From NCBI GenBank assembly GCA_964391595.1, contig CAYMMM010000023.1, positions 1 to 12,066 on the forward strand: a stretch of DNA of 12,066 nucleotides, in the 5' to 3' direction. Position numbers and translations under genes: made by a program. The stretch is from JADZGC01 sp964391595 (lineage in GTDB: Bacteria; Patescibacteriota; Saccharimonadia; CAILAD01; GCA-016700035). This document shows positions 6,188 through 12,066 of this stretch, piece by piece. Each line of letters starts with the position of its first letter. Position 1 is the first letter of the stretch. Under the pieces are notes generated by a model. That model was given only the letters and a program-made list of their open reading frames with translations. It was not told the DNA's origin and did no database searches.

Positions 6188-7975
6188 ATGAAAGACATCA
6201 TCAAAATACTCAAATACAGTGCAAGCTTAAAAAAGTACTACATAACGATCGCGATTTTTGTGGTTGTCCTGGCAGGGCTCAATCTCGTGCAGCCGTTTTT
6301 GACGAAATGGCTGGTGGACTTAATCACGAGCTACACCCGTGGTCAATCAGTAACAATATATGATGCGATTGTACCGCTTGCACTGATGCTGATCAGTGGC
6401 GTAGTTGTAGCGCTCCTTTCTAATCTAAACGGCTACCTAGGTGATCGTATGTCGGTGAAGCTCAATACACTGCTTTCACAACGCTACTATGACCACTTGA
6501 TGCGCTTGCCGATTCAGTATTATGACTCAGAACAGACCGGCAAGATCACCGCTCGCCTCGAGCGAAGTATTTCAAGTCTGTCGCAGCTGATGAATGCTCT
6601 TGCAAATAACTTTGTGCAGTTCTTCCTCACGACCATCGTGACCCTGCTTGCCATAGCGTTTTATTCATGGCCCATTGCCATCTTGTTGCTGACTATCTTC
6701 CCGAGCTACATATATATTACGCAGCTCTCGAGTAATGCATATCAGAAAAAACAAGCGATCATCAATCAGAACCTTGATGTGGCAAACGGTCGGTTTGTTG
6801 AGTCAATAGGGCAAGTCCGTGTCGTCAAAAGCTTCGTCCGTGAGCTGGGGGAGCTGAAGTTCTTTGCCAGTAAGCGCAATAAAATCGAAGAGGTCGCCCG
6901 CGCGCAATCTATCGAGTGGCATCGGTATGACGCGTATCGACGCTTGGCACTTGGCATGGCATTCTTCTTGATCTTCGTAGTAATAACTTGGCAGGCTTTA
7001 GGTGGAGCATATTCTGTCGGTACGGCAGTTCTACTCATTACTCTCGCTAATCAAGCACAGTTTCCGCTCTTTGGTGCGAGCTTTATGATAGAGGGAATCC
7101 AGCGAGCACAGGCTGACAGTCGTGACTACTTTGAGGTTATGGATACGAAGCCTGCAATCACCGATGTAGACGGCGCGAAGGCTCTGAAGGTTACTGGCGG
7201 CGAAGTACGCTTCGACGGTGTGACATTTGCATACCATCGAGGTGGTACCGTACTTCGTGATGTGAGCTTTACGATCCCTGCCCATAGCAAGGTCGCGTTG
7301 GTGGGTGAGAGCGGCGAAGGTAAGTCGACTATTGCAAATCTTATCGTGCGATTTTATGAGACGCAAAAGGGCTCGATCTCGATTGATGGTACGTCGATCG
7401 CTACAGTCACTCAAGAAAGCCTTCGTCGTCAGGTTGGGATTGTATTCCAAGATCCGTCTCTCTTCTCTGGGACTATCGAAGAGAATATCACGTACGGACT
7501 TGGTAGGCGCTACACACAAGCTGAGCTCGAAAAAGCTGCCAAGATGGCCAATGCAGCGGACTTTATCAAAAAGCTGCCAGATGGCTACAGAACGGAAGTG
7601 GGGGAGCGTGGAATTAAGCTGTCTGGTGGTCAGAAGCAACGCATTATTATCGCTCGCGCACTCCTCAAGAACCCGCCAATTCTGATCCTTGACGAAGCTA
7701 CGAGCTCACTTGATGCTAAGGCTGAACATCAGGTACAAGAAGCGCTCGAACGGCTCATGAAGGGGCGTACTACGATCATTATTGCGCACCGATTAAGCAC
7801 CATTGCGGGTGTGGATACAATCATTGGCCTGAAGGGCGGCAAGATAGCCGAGCAAGGATCTCCTACCGAGCTAGCACGTAAGCGAGGCGGGATTTATGCC
7901 GAGCTACTTACACTGCAGACCGCAAGCACTGACGCTGTGAAGAAGAAACTCAAGCAGTACGATATCGCCGCCTAG
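6188..7975 (+). CDS. ABC exporter half-transporter (MsbA/multidrug type)
   Basis: This 595-residue protein fuses a type IV exporter membrane domain to an ATPase and probably works as a homodimer in the cytoplasmic membrane. About six helices are visible (roughly 18-38, 58-80, 140-160, 162-180, 253-271 and 278-298). The ATPase domain has the A-loop Tyr349, Walker A GESGEGKST (373-381), Q-loop around VFQDPSLFSG (419-428), signature LSGGQ (478-482), Walker B ILILDEATSSLD (498-509) and switch His534, so it should be catalytically intact. The length is normal for the family. The cargo (drug, lipid or peptide) cannot be read from sequence. No peptidase C39 domain or bacteriocin gene is visible. It is transcribed away from the Crp-family gene and is a likely target of it. 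No clear terminator follows, and the next gene begins 80 bases downstream. Confidence 0.93.
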   Translation: MKDIIKILKYSASLKKYYITIAIFVVVLAGLNLVQPFLTKWLVDLITSYTRGQSVTIYDAIVPLALMLISGVVVALLSNLNGYLGDRMSVKLNTLLSQRYYDHLMRLPIQYYDSEQTGKITARLERSISSLSQLMNALANNFVQFFLTTIVTLLAIAFYSWPIAILLLTIFPSYIYITQLSSNAYQKKQAIINQNLDVANGRFVESIGQVRVVKSFVRELGELKFFASKRNKIEEVARAQSIEWHRYDAYRRLALGMAFFLIFVVITWQALGGAYSVGTAVLLITLANQAQFPLFGASFMIEGIQRAQADSRDYFEVMDTKPAITDVDGAKALKVTGGEVRFDGVTFAYHRGGTVLRDVSFTIPAHSKVALVGESGEGKSTIANLIVRFYETQKGSISIDGTSIATVTQESLRRQVGIVFQDPSLFSGTIEENITYGLGRRYTQAELEKAAKMANAADFIKKLPDGYRTEVGERGIKLSGGQKQRIIIARALLKNPPILILDEATSSLDAKAEHQVQEALERLMKGRTTIIIAHRLSTIAGVDTIIGLKGGKIAEQGSPTELARKRGGIYAELLTLQTASTDAVKKKLKQYDIAA

Positions 7976-7995
7976 TATTGGGGCTTGAGCAAGGT

Positions 7996-8024
7996 TTGAC
8001 ACGTTAGTTCATCTTTCTTATGCT
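7996..8024 (+). promoter_or_regulatory. Possible promoter of the 317-residue membrane protein gene
   Basis: A perfect -35 TTGACA (7996-8001), a 17-base spacer and a weaker -10 TATGCT (8019-8024) would start transcription near 8031. That leaves a leader of about 25 bases containing AAGGG (8041-8045) as a weak Shine-Dalgarno. A second -10 candidate, TAATAT (8035-8040), lies closer to the ATG. Confidence 0.45.
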
Positions 8025-8055
8025 TAGGCTAATTTAATATAAGGGTAAGACAGAT

Positions 8056-9009
8056 ATGGATCAACCGGGACAAACAAATAATCCGAATAGTGCGCCGAGT
8101 GCGCAACCAGCACCACCTAACCAACAGCTACCGTCAGCCCAAGCGGCCGCTCCAGTGAAACTTGCACCGGTTCCACCACCTCAACCAGGCACACCGCCAG
8201 TAGCTCCGAGTGAAGGTGCTGTGCAAAATAAGAAGTCAAAAGTCCCTCTGATAATTTTTATCATTTTGGGCATTATCGTCGGTGTTTTTGTGGTGGCTAT
8301 TGTTTATAATGCCGTGTCGCGATTAAAGTCTAAGAACGCTACCACGACCACTTCTCCATCCGTTCAATCATCGTTGAGCACGAATGCATCTATCAATACA
8401 TGTGGGGTCGAACTAAAGAAATATAATGACGATGACGAGAAGGGGCACATTACAGCAGATCGATTCCCTCAAGGTTTTCAGATGTGGGATGCCGGTGGTG
8501 AGGATAGTATCCGCGAGTACTGTGAAGGGGCTAAACTCAAAGAACGCGCAGAAGGCTTTGTAGCAGCCTTAAGTGACCATAACTGGGATACTGCTTATAC
8601 CTATCTCTCAAAAGATGCGACTTCGGTATCAATACAGAAGAAGAAAGCTGATTGGACTGCTGAATATGGCTCATATACTTTTCCTCCTTCAAATTGGCCG
8701 TACTATGATGCTGAAGGGGCAAAGAATGATCCACCGTACTACGTGATCGAGCCTTGCCGCAAGGAATATGGTGCCGGCTGGACCAAAGAGATGAAGACCG
8801 GTTCGTATCGCACGCCATTTCTCATGCTGAATAAGGAGAAAGGGGTCTCGACAACTATTTTCTTGCTCATGAGTCTAGAGGACGGAGTATGGAAGGTGGC
8901 TGGTGAGAATAACAAGCTCAATAATGCTACTGGTATCTTGAATGCGGATGCCTACTCAAACGCTCAAGGTGATCGGGCATTTACCAATCCTTTCGATTGT
9001 GCGCAGTAG
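8056..9009 (+). CDS. Single-pass membrane protein, Pro-rich cytoplasmic tail and four-Cys outer domain
   Basis: I do not recognise a family for this 317-residue protein. Residues 1-58 are rich in Pro, Gln and Ala and have low complexity. A basic patch (NKKSK, 58-62) precedes one membrane helix (about 64-84), so by the positive-inside rule the tail is cytoplasmic and the rest outside. A Thr/Ser-rich linker (95-112) leads to a domain with four Cys (116, 156, 234 and 315), possibly two disulfides. Residues about 160-285 (from LKERAEGFVAALSDHNWDTA) have a helix then strand pattern like NTF2/DUF4878-type domains that follow a membrane helix. This resemblance is tentative. It may be cotranscribed with the next gene, since no terminator lies between them. 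Confidence 0.78.
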   Translation: MDQPGQTNNPNSAPSAQPAPPNQQLPSAQAAAPVKLAPVPPPQPGTPPVAPSEGAVQNKKSKVPLIIFIILGIIVGVFVVAIVYNAVSRLKSKNATTTTSPSVQSSLSTNASINTCGVELKKYNDDDEKGHITADRFPQGFQMWDAGGEDSIREYCEGAKLKERAEGFVAALSDHNWDTAYTYLSKDATSVSIQKKKADWTAEYGSYTFPPSNWPYYDAEGAKNDPPYYVIEPCRKEYGAGWTKEMKTGSYRTPFLMLNKEKGVSTTIFLLMSLEDGVWKVAGENNKLNNATGILNADAYSNAQGDRAFTNPFDCAQ

Positions 9010-9021
9010 TATACGTTCTGC

Positions 9022-9060
9022 TACAATAAACATGAGTTACATCGTCAATAATTTATAGGA
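9022..9060 (+). promoter_or_regulatory. -10 element, Shine-Dalgarno and possible 8-codon leader ORF before the 162-residue gene
   Basis: TACAAT (9022-9027) is a good -10, and ATAGGAG (9055-9061) is one of the clear Shine-Dalgarno sequences in the window, eight bases before the ATG at 9070. Between them an ATG at 9032 opens MSYIVNNL, ending in a TAG (9056-9058) inside the Shine-Dalgarno. It may be chance. Confidence 0.45.
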
Positions 9061-9069
9061 GTTCTTATC

Positions 9070-9558
9070 ATGGCAGAAGCCAAAAAGTCCAAAAACTCGG
9101 GGGATTTAATCGCAGTACTCGAGCCATATTTTACGAAACAGGCGCCTTTTCAGCTCCCTGAAAATGTTCGCACTGCACTCGTCCAGTGGCTACCGTGGAT
9201 CAATATCGTACTCGCAGTCTTCGGTGCATTAGCTGCATTATCCCTGCTTGCACTCTTAGGGGTAGCAAATGTCGCAACCGCAGGTCTTGTCAGCGCCGTA
9301 GCTGGGCCTTGGCTGTGGATCGCATTTGCGGCTCTCGTGGCTCAAGTTATCGTGCAATTTGTGGCTTTTCCAGGTCTGCAGGCTCGCAAACTGAGTGCAT
9401 GGAAGCTGCTCTTTTGGGCAGATGTCATCTCATTTGTATACAATATCGTGAATGGAGTTGGTAACCCAGTCAGTCTCGTCGGTTCGTTGATCTCAGGTAT
9501 CCTCGGCCTTGTTGTCGGCCTCTACTTGCTCTACCAGATCAAGAGCCACTACAAGTAA
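9070..9558 (+). CDS. Four-helix integral membrane protein of unknown function
   Basis: This 162-residue protein has a charged N-terminus (MAEAKKSK) and a short amphipathic region up to about 40. Four hydrophobic segments follow (about 43-65, 79-102, 110-130 and 135-157), and it ends in a basic tail. Small residues (Gly, Ala) and Val/Leu dominate the helices, with aromatic residues at their ends (WLPWIN, GPWLWIA, SAWKLLFWADV). There is no Cys or His and no visible active-site or transport motif. I cannot assign a family. Proteins of this plain style are common in Patescibacteria. The Shine-Dalgarno supports the start, and a strong terminator follows at once, so it ends its transcription unit. 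Confidence 0.8.
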   Translation: MAEAKKSKNSGDLIAVLEPYFTKQAPFQLPENVRTALVQWLPWINIVLAVFGALAALSLLALLGVANVATAGLVSAVAGPWLWIAFAALVAQVIVQFVAFPGLQARKLSAWKLLFWADVISFVYNIVNGVGNPVSLVGSLISGILGLVVGLYLLYQIKSHYK

Positions 9559-9576
9559 TCGGCTATCGTTTCATGC

Positions 9577-9605
9577 AAAACACCCTGTTCGCGCAGGGTG
9601 TTTTT
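9577..9605 (+). terminator. Strong intrinsic terminator
   Basis: AAAACACCCTG (9577-9587) pairs perfectly with CAGGGTGTTTT (9594-9604) over an 11-bp stem with a 6-base loop and a T run to 9605. The A tract on the 5' side would also let it work in reverse. It lies 18 bases past the preceding stop and ends 18 bases before the tgt start. Confidence 0.9.
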
Positions 9606-9608
9606 GTG

Positions 9609-9614
9609 TAGAAT
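9609..9614 (+). promoter_or_regulatory. -10 element of tgt
   Basis: TAGAAT lies nine bases before the tgt ATG and only four bases past the terminator T run. The -35 would therefore fall within the terminator hairpin (about 9586-9591, with no good match). The expected leader is about three bases, with no Shine-Dalgarno. Confidence 0.5.
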
Positions 9615-9623
9615 GTTGCAGAT

Positions 9624-10688
9624 ATGAAAATGCTCAAAACAAATCATGGTGACGTGCAGCTGCCGGCCTTTTTCCCAGATGCAACTCGTGCGACCATCAA
9701 ATCTGTCGATACTGAAGGTGTGAAGGCGACCGGAACGCCAGGGATGGTAATGAACACCTATCATCTCGCTAATCTCGGTCTGGTCGACATTATCGCCGAG
9801 CAGGGTGGGTTGCATGCGTTTACTGGTTGGGACCGACCGATTATTACCGACTCTGGTGGCTTCCAGGCTATGAGCTTGGTGCGTGAATTCAATACTGGCG
9901 GGAAATTCACTGAAGATGGCGTGCAATTTCAGGACTCAGCTGGCAATAAGCTGATGCTTACACCGGAAAGCTGTATCGATTTTCAGCTCAATCTGGGCAG
10001 TGACATTATCATGATTCTCGATGATTGCACGAAGCCTGACATGCCGTTGACGGAGCAGCTCAAGAGTGTCGAGCGGACCATCAAATGGGCGAAGAGGGCA
10101 CGCACTCATTTCGATAAGGTAACAGAAGGCATGGATGTGAAGCCATTGCTCTTTGGCATCGTGCAGGGCGGGGGAGATCGTGAGCTGCGTCGTACGTGCG
10201 CTTCTGAGCTCGCAAAACTCAACTTCGATGGCTATGGCTACGGCGGCTTTCCAATAAATGACAAAAACGAACTGCAGGTAGAGACTCTCCAGGCCGTGGT
10301 CGACGACACGCCGGCAGAGGCGATCAAGTATGCCATGGGCGTTGGTACTCCCGAGCAGATCGTAGCATGTGTACGAATGGGCTATGACTTGTTTGATGTC
10401 GTTATCCCGACCCGCGAAGCTCGTCATCGCAAGCTGTACGTGTGGAACGGAAAGCCAGAAGACTTGGATCTTGATAAGACGTTTCATACGACGATCACGA
10501 TGAAGAATCTGTCGTTACAGAATCAATCTGGCCCTATTGACCCTCACTGTGACTGCGAGACCTGTCAGCATTATTCGGCGAGCTATGTGCATGCGATGTT
10601 TCGGGCGAATCTGCCGGTGGCGGAGCGTATGGCGAGTATTCACAATTTGCGCTTCTACGCGAAGTTGATGGAATTGATGCAGATATAA
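9624..10688 (+). CDS. tgt: tRNA-guanine transglycosylase
   Basis: This 354-residue enzyme exchanges G34 for a queuosine precursor base in tRNAs with GUN anticodons (Asp, Asn, His, Tyr). NTYHL (44-48) and DSGGFQ (76-81, with the conserved Asp76) are intact. So are GIVQGG (178-183) and FDVVIPTR (257-264, where Asp258 matches the catalytic nucleophile). The zinc site is Cys309, Cys311, Cys314 and His340 in the usual CxCxxC...H spacing. The substrate loop reads GGFPIND (207-213) instead of the common GGLAVGE, so base preference may differ or the lineage may be divergent. No other queuosine gene (queA, queG, queC-F) is in the window. The N-terminus is short, starting directly at the first strand. 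A terminator lies just upstream, so it is transcribed alone. Confidence 0.94.
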   Translation: MKMLKTNHGDVQLPAFFPDATRATIKSVDTEGVKATGTPGMVMNTYHLANLGLVDIIAEQGGLHAFTGWDRPIITDSGGFQAMSLVREFNTGGKFTEDGVQFQDSAGNKLMLTPESCIDFQLNLGSDIIMILDDCTKPDMPLTEQLKSVERTIKWAKRARTHFDKVTEGMDVKPLLFGIVQGGGDRELRRTCASELAKLNFDGYGYGGFPINDKNELQVETLQAVVDDTPAEAIKYAMGVGTPEQIVACVRMGYDLFDVVIPTREARHRKLYVWNGKPEDLDLDKTFHTTITMKNLSLQNQSGPIDPHCDCETCQHYSASYVHAMFRANLPVAERMASIHNLRFYAKLMELMQI

Positions 10689-10748
10689 AAAGACCCCCAG
10701 AGGGGCACCCACGCGTTTGGTTGTACGTGGGTGCCCATGAGGGTGGTC
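10687..10748 (-). terminator. Long hairpin terminator of the 150-residue gene
   Basis: A perfect 11-bp stem (10703-10713 with 10726-10736, 12-base loop) is extended outward. Past a small internal loop, GACCCCC (10692-10698) pairs with GGGTGGTC (10741-10748), with one bulge. On the minus strand it starts directly past the TGA stop and ends in a T run (10691-10687). It also lies four bases past the tgt stop, but no T run follows on the plus strand, so for tgt it is at most a weak terminator. Confidence 0.8.
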
Positions 10749-11201
10749 TCACCAGTCGAGCTCGGTGTCACCGATCCTCAGGAAGCCGTGGGACCCATTT
10801 GGCCAGAAGACATAGCATGCGATGTCCAGGATCTTGATGAATTCAGCAGGGACGTCAACTTCCTTTCGGAAGTACAGCCAGAACCATTCGTAGATGAGCT
10901 CCTTCAGCTTGGCTGTTGCCTCGAGGTGCTGTTCCTCAGTGAGGCTTGCTTCAGTAAGCTCGATCTTGATCCAGAGATCGGGTGCGTGGACGTCATGACT
11001 GTTCGTGAGCACATGACTGACCTGCACCGTGACGGGTGTCGTGTCTTCTTCGAGGCACAGGGCTTCACGGTTGTCGACCATGAGCTTGGGAAGTGCTCGA
11101 CCGAAGTTCACGATCTGACGCGGCTGCGGTTCGAGTTCCTCGAAGGGAACATCGGTGTGTGGGTGCCAGCCACGCTTGCTCGAGAATTGTACGAGAGGCA
11201 T
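10749..11201 (-). CDS. Unrecognised 150-residue cytoplasmic protein, GC-rich, own regulatory unit
   Basis: I cannot assign a family. The 150 residues lack a signal peptide and long hydrophobic helix, so the protein should be cytoplasmic. An N-terminal basic and proline-rich part (1-45) is followed by a strand, DLWIKIELTEA (75-85), and a helix, EEQHLEATAKLKELIYEWFWLY (89-110 region). The C-terminus is aromatic (CYVFWPNGSHGFLRIG, 129-144). The start MP and the strand-helix pattern vaguely recall tautomerases, but nothing decisive supports this. The minus strand is preferred over a slightly longer plus-strand frame for three reasons. AAAGGAG lies eight bases before the ATG, a consensus promoter is upstream and a strong terminator is downstream. 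Its codons favour TTC, AAC, AAG and CAC. It is complete and stands alone, between tgt and the CobW-type gene. Confidence 0.82.
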   Translation of the reverse strand: MPLVQFSSKRGWHPHTDVPFEELEPQPRQIVNFGRALPKLMVDNREALCLEEDTTPVTVQVSHVLTNSHDVHAPDLWIKIELTEASLTEEQHLEATAKLKELIYEWFWLYFRKEVDVPAEFIKILDIACYVFWPNGSHGFLRIGDTELDW

Positions 11202-11250
11202 GGTGCCACTCCTTTGTGGTGCGACGAGGGGATGCCTCGATCACTCAGCT

Positions 11251-11295
11251 ATTGAATGATTAATTCAATATATCATAAAAAAGTAAATAAGTCAA
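11251..11295 (-). promoter_or_regulatory. Consensus promoter with operator-like inverted repeat
   Basis: On the minus strand TTGACT (11295-11290), a 17-base spacer and TATATT (11272-11267) give a strong promoter, with a start near 11260. ATTGAAT and ATTCAAT (11251-11257 and 11263-11269) form a 7-bp inverted repeat with a 5-base spacer that covers the -10 edge and start point, as a repressor site would. The -35 begins five bases past the stop of the upstream GTPase gene. The leader (about 59 bases) holds a 5-bp hairpin (11225-11239) before AAAGGAG. Confidence 0.75.
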
Positions 11296-11299
11296 TATA

Positions 11300-12066
11300 T
11301 TACCCTTCCCATTTCTCTGGTAGTCGTAATTCTATGCCGTCGAGAGGCTCAGCCGGATTACTGTCGATGCAGGCACGCAGGTCGGCTTCGAGCTGTTTCT
11401 GATCGAAGTCAGATCCAATAAACACGAGTCGGGTGCTCGGTTGCTCGTCTTTACGCCAGTTATCCCAGTAGAGTTCTGATCGAGTGCCGACGAGCTGGAA
11501 AATATACTTGCGGTTATGCCCCTTGCTGCCGAGATTAATAAAGCCTTTAGCCCGATACACATTCTTGGGAATCTTACTATTTACAAACTCTTGGAACTTC
11601 ATTGGGTGTAATGGTTTAATCAGCTCGATAGACAGGTGCTCAAACTTCTCATGTAGGTGCTCATGATGATCATGTTCGTCGTGTACATGTTTCTCAGCAG
11701 CATCCCATATGCGATCTGGATCAGTTAGGAGGCGCACATCGACTTGTGCCTTCACAGTCTCGAAGACTCGTGCGCGCGGGTTTGTCATGTCGATGAGTTG
11801 CTTGATCTCGGAGATACGTGCTTCATCGATTAAGTCAGTTTTATTGATGATGATGAAGTCGGTAAACTCGAGCTGGTCAGCGGCATTAGTGTGCTCTTTC
11901 GCATTCTGGATCACGTGCTCGGCATCGATGACGGTCACAATTGCATCAAGCCGCACGCCAATGCCTTTCATATCGCGAAGGGTTAGTGCTAGATCGCGCG
12001 GCTCAGCCAGGCCACTGGCTTCGATAACAATGAGATCGATATCGGATCCGACATAAGCAAACTGTG
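11300..12066 (-). CDS. CobW/COG0523 metal-chaperone GTPase with His-rich loop, 5' part missing
   Basis: The frame is open to the window edge; 254 residues are visible, and the Walker A region lies outside. The visible GTPase part begins with IVIEASGLAEP (12-22 of the visible part), the family's conserved E-SGLAEP motif behind the Walker B strand. It continues with NKTD (74-77) for guanine recognition. A loop at 126-143 (11636-11689) holds eight His among Asp and Glu, the metal-binding insertion common in zinc-type members. The CobW C-terminal domain follows (about 145-235, from HLSIELIKPLHPMKF to IGSDFD). The family delivers or allocates metals such as zinc using GTP hydrolysis. The His loop favours a zinc or similar role over B12 synthesis, and no cobalamin gene is seen. 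An internal Met at 11971 is not the real start, because the conserved motif lies upstream of it. Confidence 0.92.
   Translation of the reverse strand, partial: QFAYVGSDIDLIVIEASGLAEPRDLALTLRDMKGIGVRLDAIVTVIDAEHVIQNAKEHTNAADQLEFTDFIIINKTDLIDEARISEIKQLIDMTNPRARVFETVKAQVDVRLLTDPDRIWDAAEKHVHDEHDHHEHLHEKFEHLSIELIKPLHPMKFQEFVNSKIPKNVYRAKGFINLGSKGHNRKYIFQLVGTRSELYWDNWRKDEQPSTRLVFIGSDFDQKQLEADLRACIDSNPAEPLDGIELRLPEKWEG

Noticed and set aside
7031..7639. A 202-residue minus-strand frame
   Set aside because: It lies opposite the nucleotide-binding domain of the ABC exporter, whose motifs are complete. It resembles no protein family.
10731..11255. A 174-residue plus-strand frame opposite the 150-residue gene
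   Set aside because: Its start lies inside the terminator hairpin with no Shine-Dalgarno or promoter. The minus strand has promoter, AAAGGAG, terminator and consistent codon use.
11300..11971. The GTPase starting at the internal Met (11971)
   Set aside because: The frame stays open to the window end and includes IVIEASGLAEP upstream, so the gene is truncated by the window, not short.
1..12066. CRISPR array, insertion sequence or phage module
   Set aside because: There are no regularly spaced repeats, no transposase, integrase or phage structural protein, and no terminal inverted repeats.

Overview
The window reads as a metagenome-type scaffold, with one run of exactly 100 N, from a small-genome bacterium. 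My best guess is Patescibacteria/CPR, probably Saccharibacteria. The guess rests on the style of the genes: a secreted multi-domain SGNH hydrolase with a choice-of-anchor-U-like C-terminus, several small membrane proteins I cannot place, very short or absent 5' leaders, and tight packing. It is not based on a marker gene. TGA ends one gene here, so the standard bacterial code (not the TGA=Gly code) applies.

Layout. 1-83: the 3' part of a tRNA-Glu(CTC) and its terminator. 153-3391: a two-gene unit, a 930-residue secreted SGNH hydrolase overlapped by one base (TAATG) with a 148-residue, three-helix membrane protein. 3431-4238: a consensus promoter overlapped by a dyad, then a secreted LAYTG-type wall-anchored protein cut off by the gap at 4239-4338. 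4350-5369 (minus): a membrane-anchored GH6 cellulase. 5468-6127 (minus): a Crp/Fnr-family regulator, divergent from a half-size ABC exporter at 6188-7975. 8056-9558: two membrane proteins of unknown function. 9577-10688: a terminator followed by tgt. 10749-11201 (minus): an unrecognised 150-residue protein with its own promoter, operator-like dyad and strong terminator. 11300-12066 (minus): the C-terminal part of a CobW/COG0523 metal-chaperone GTPase with a histidine-rich loop.

Two classes of gene can be told apart by eye. The hydrolase, Crp, ABC exporter and tgt genes have moderate GC and mixed third bases. Their -10 hexamers lie 6-9 bases from the ATG, with no Shine-Dalgarno, as expected of leaderless or near-leaderless mRNAs. 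The LAYTG protein, the GH6 cellulase and the 150-residue protein are GC-richer with C/G-ending codons. Each is driven by a near-consensus promoter (TTGACA/T, 17-base spacer, TATAGT/TAGTAT/TATATT) and has a leader of about 50-60 bases. This contrast is the most interesting thing in the window. It could mark a highly expressed regulon or a set of acquired genes.

Functionally, the left two thirds is a surface and carbohydrate region: esterase, wall-anchored protein, cellulase, exporter and regulator. The right third is housekeeping (tRNA modification, metal GTPase). No insertion sequence, CRISPR array, integrase or phage gene is visible.
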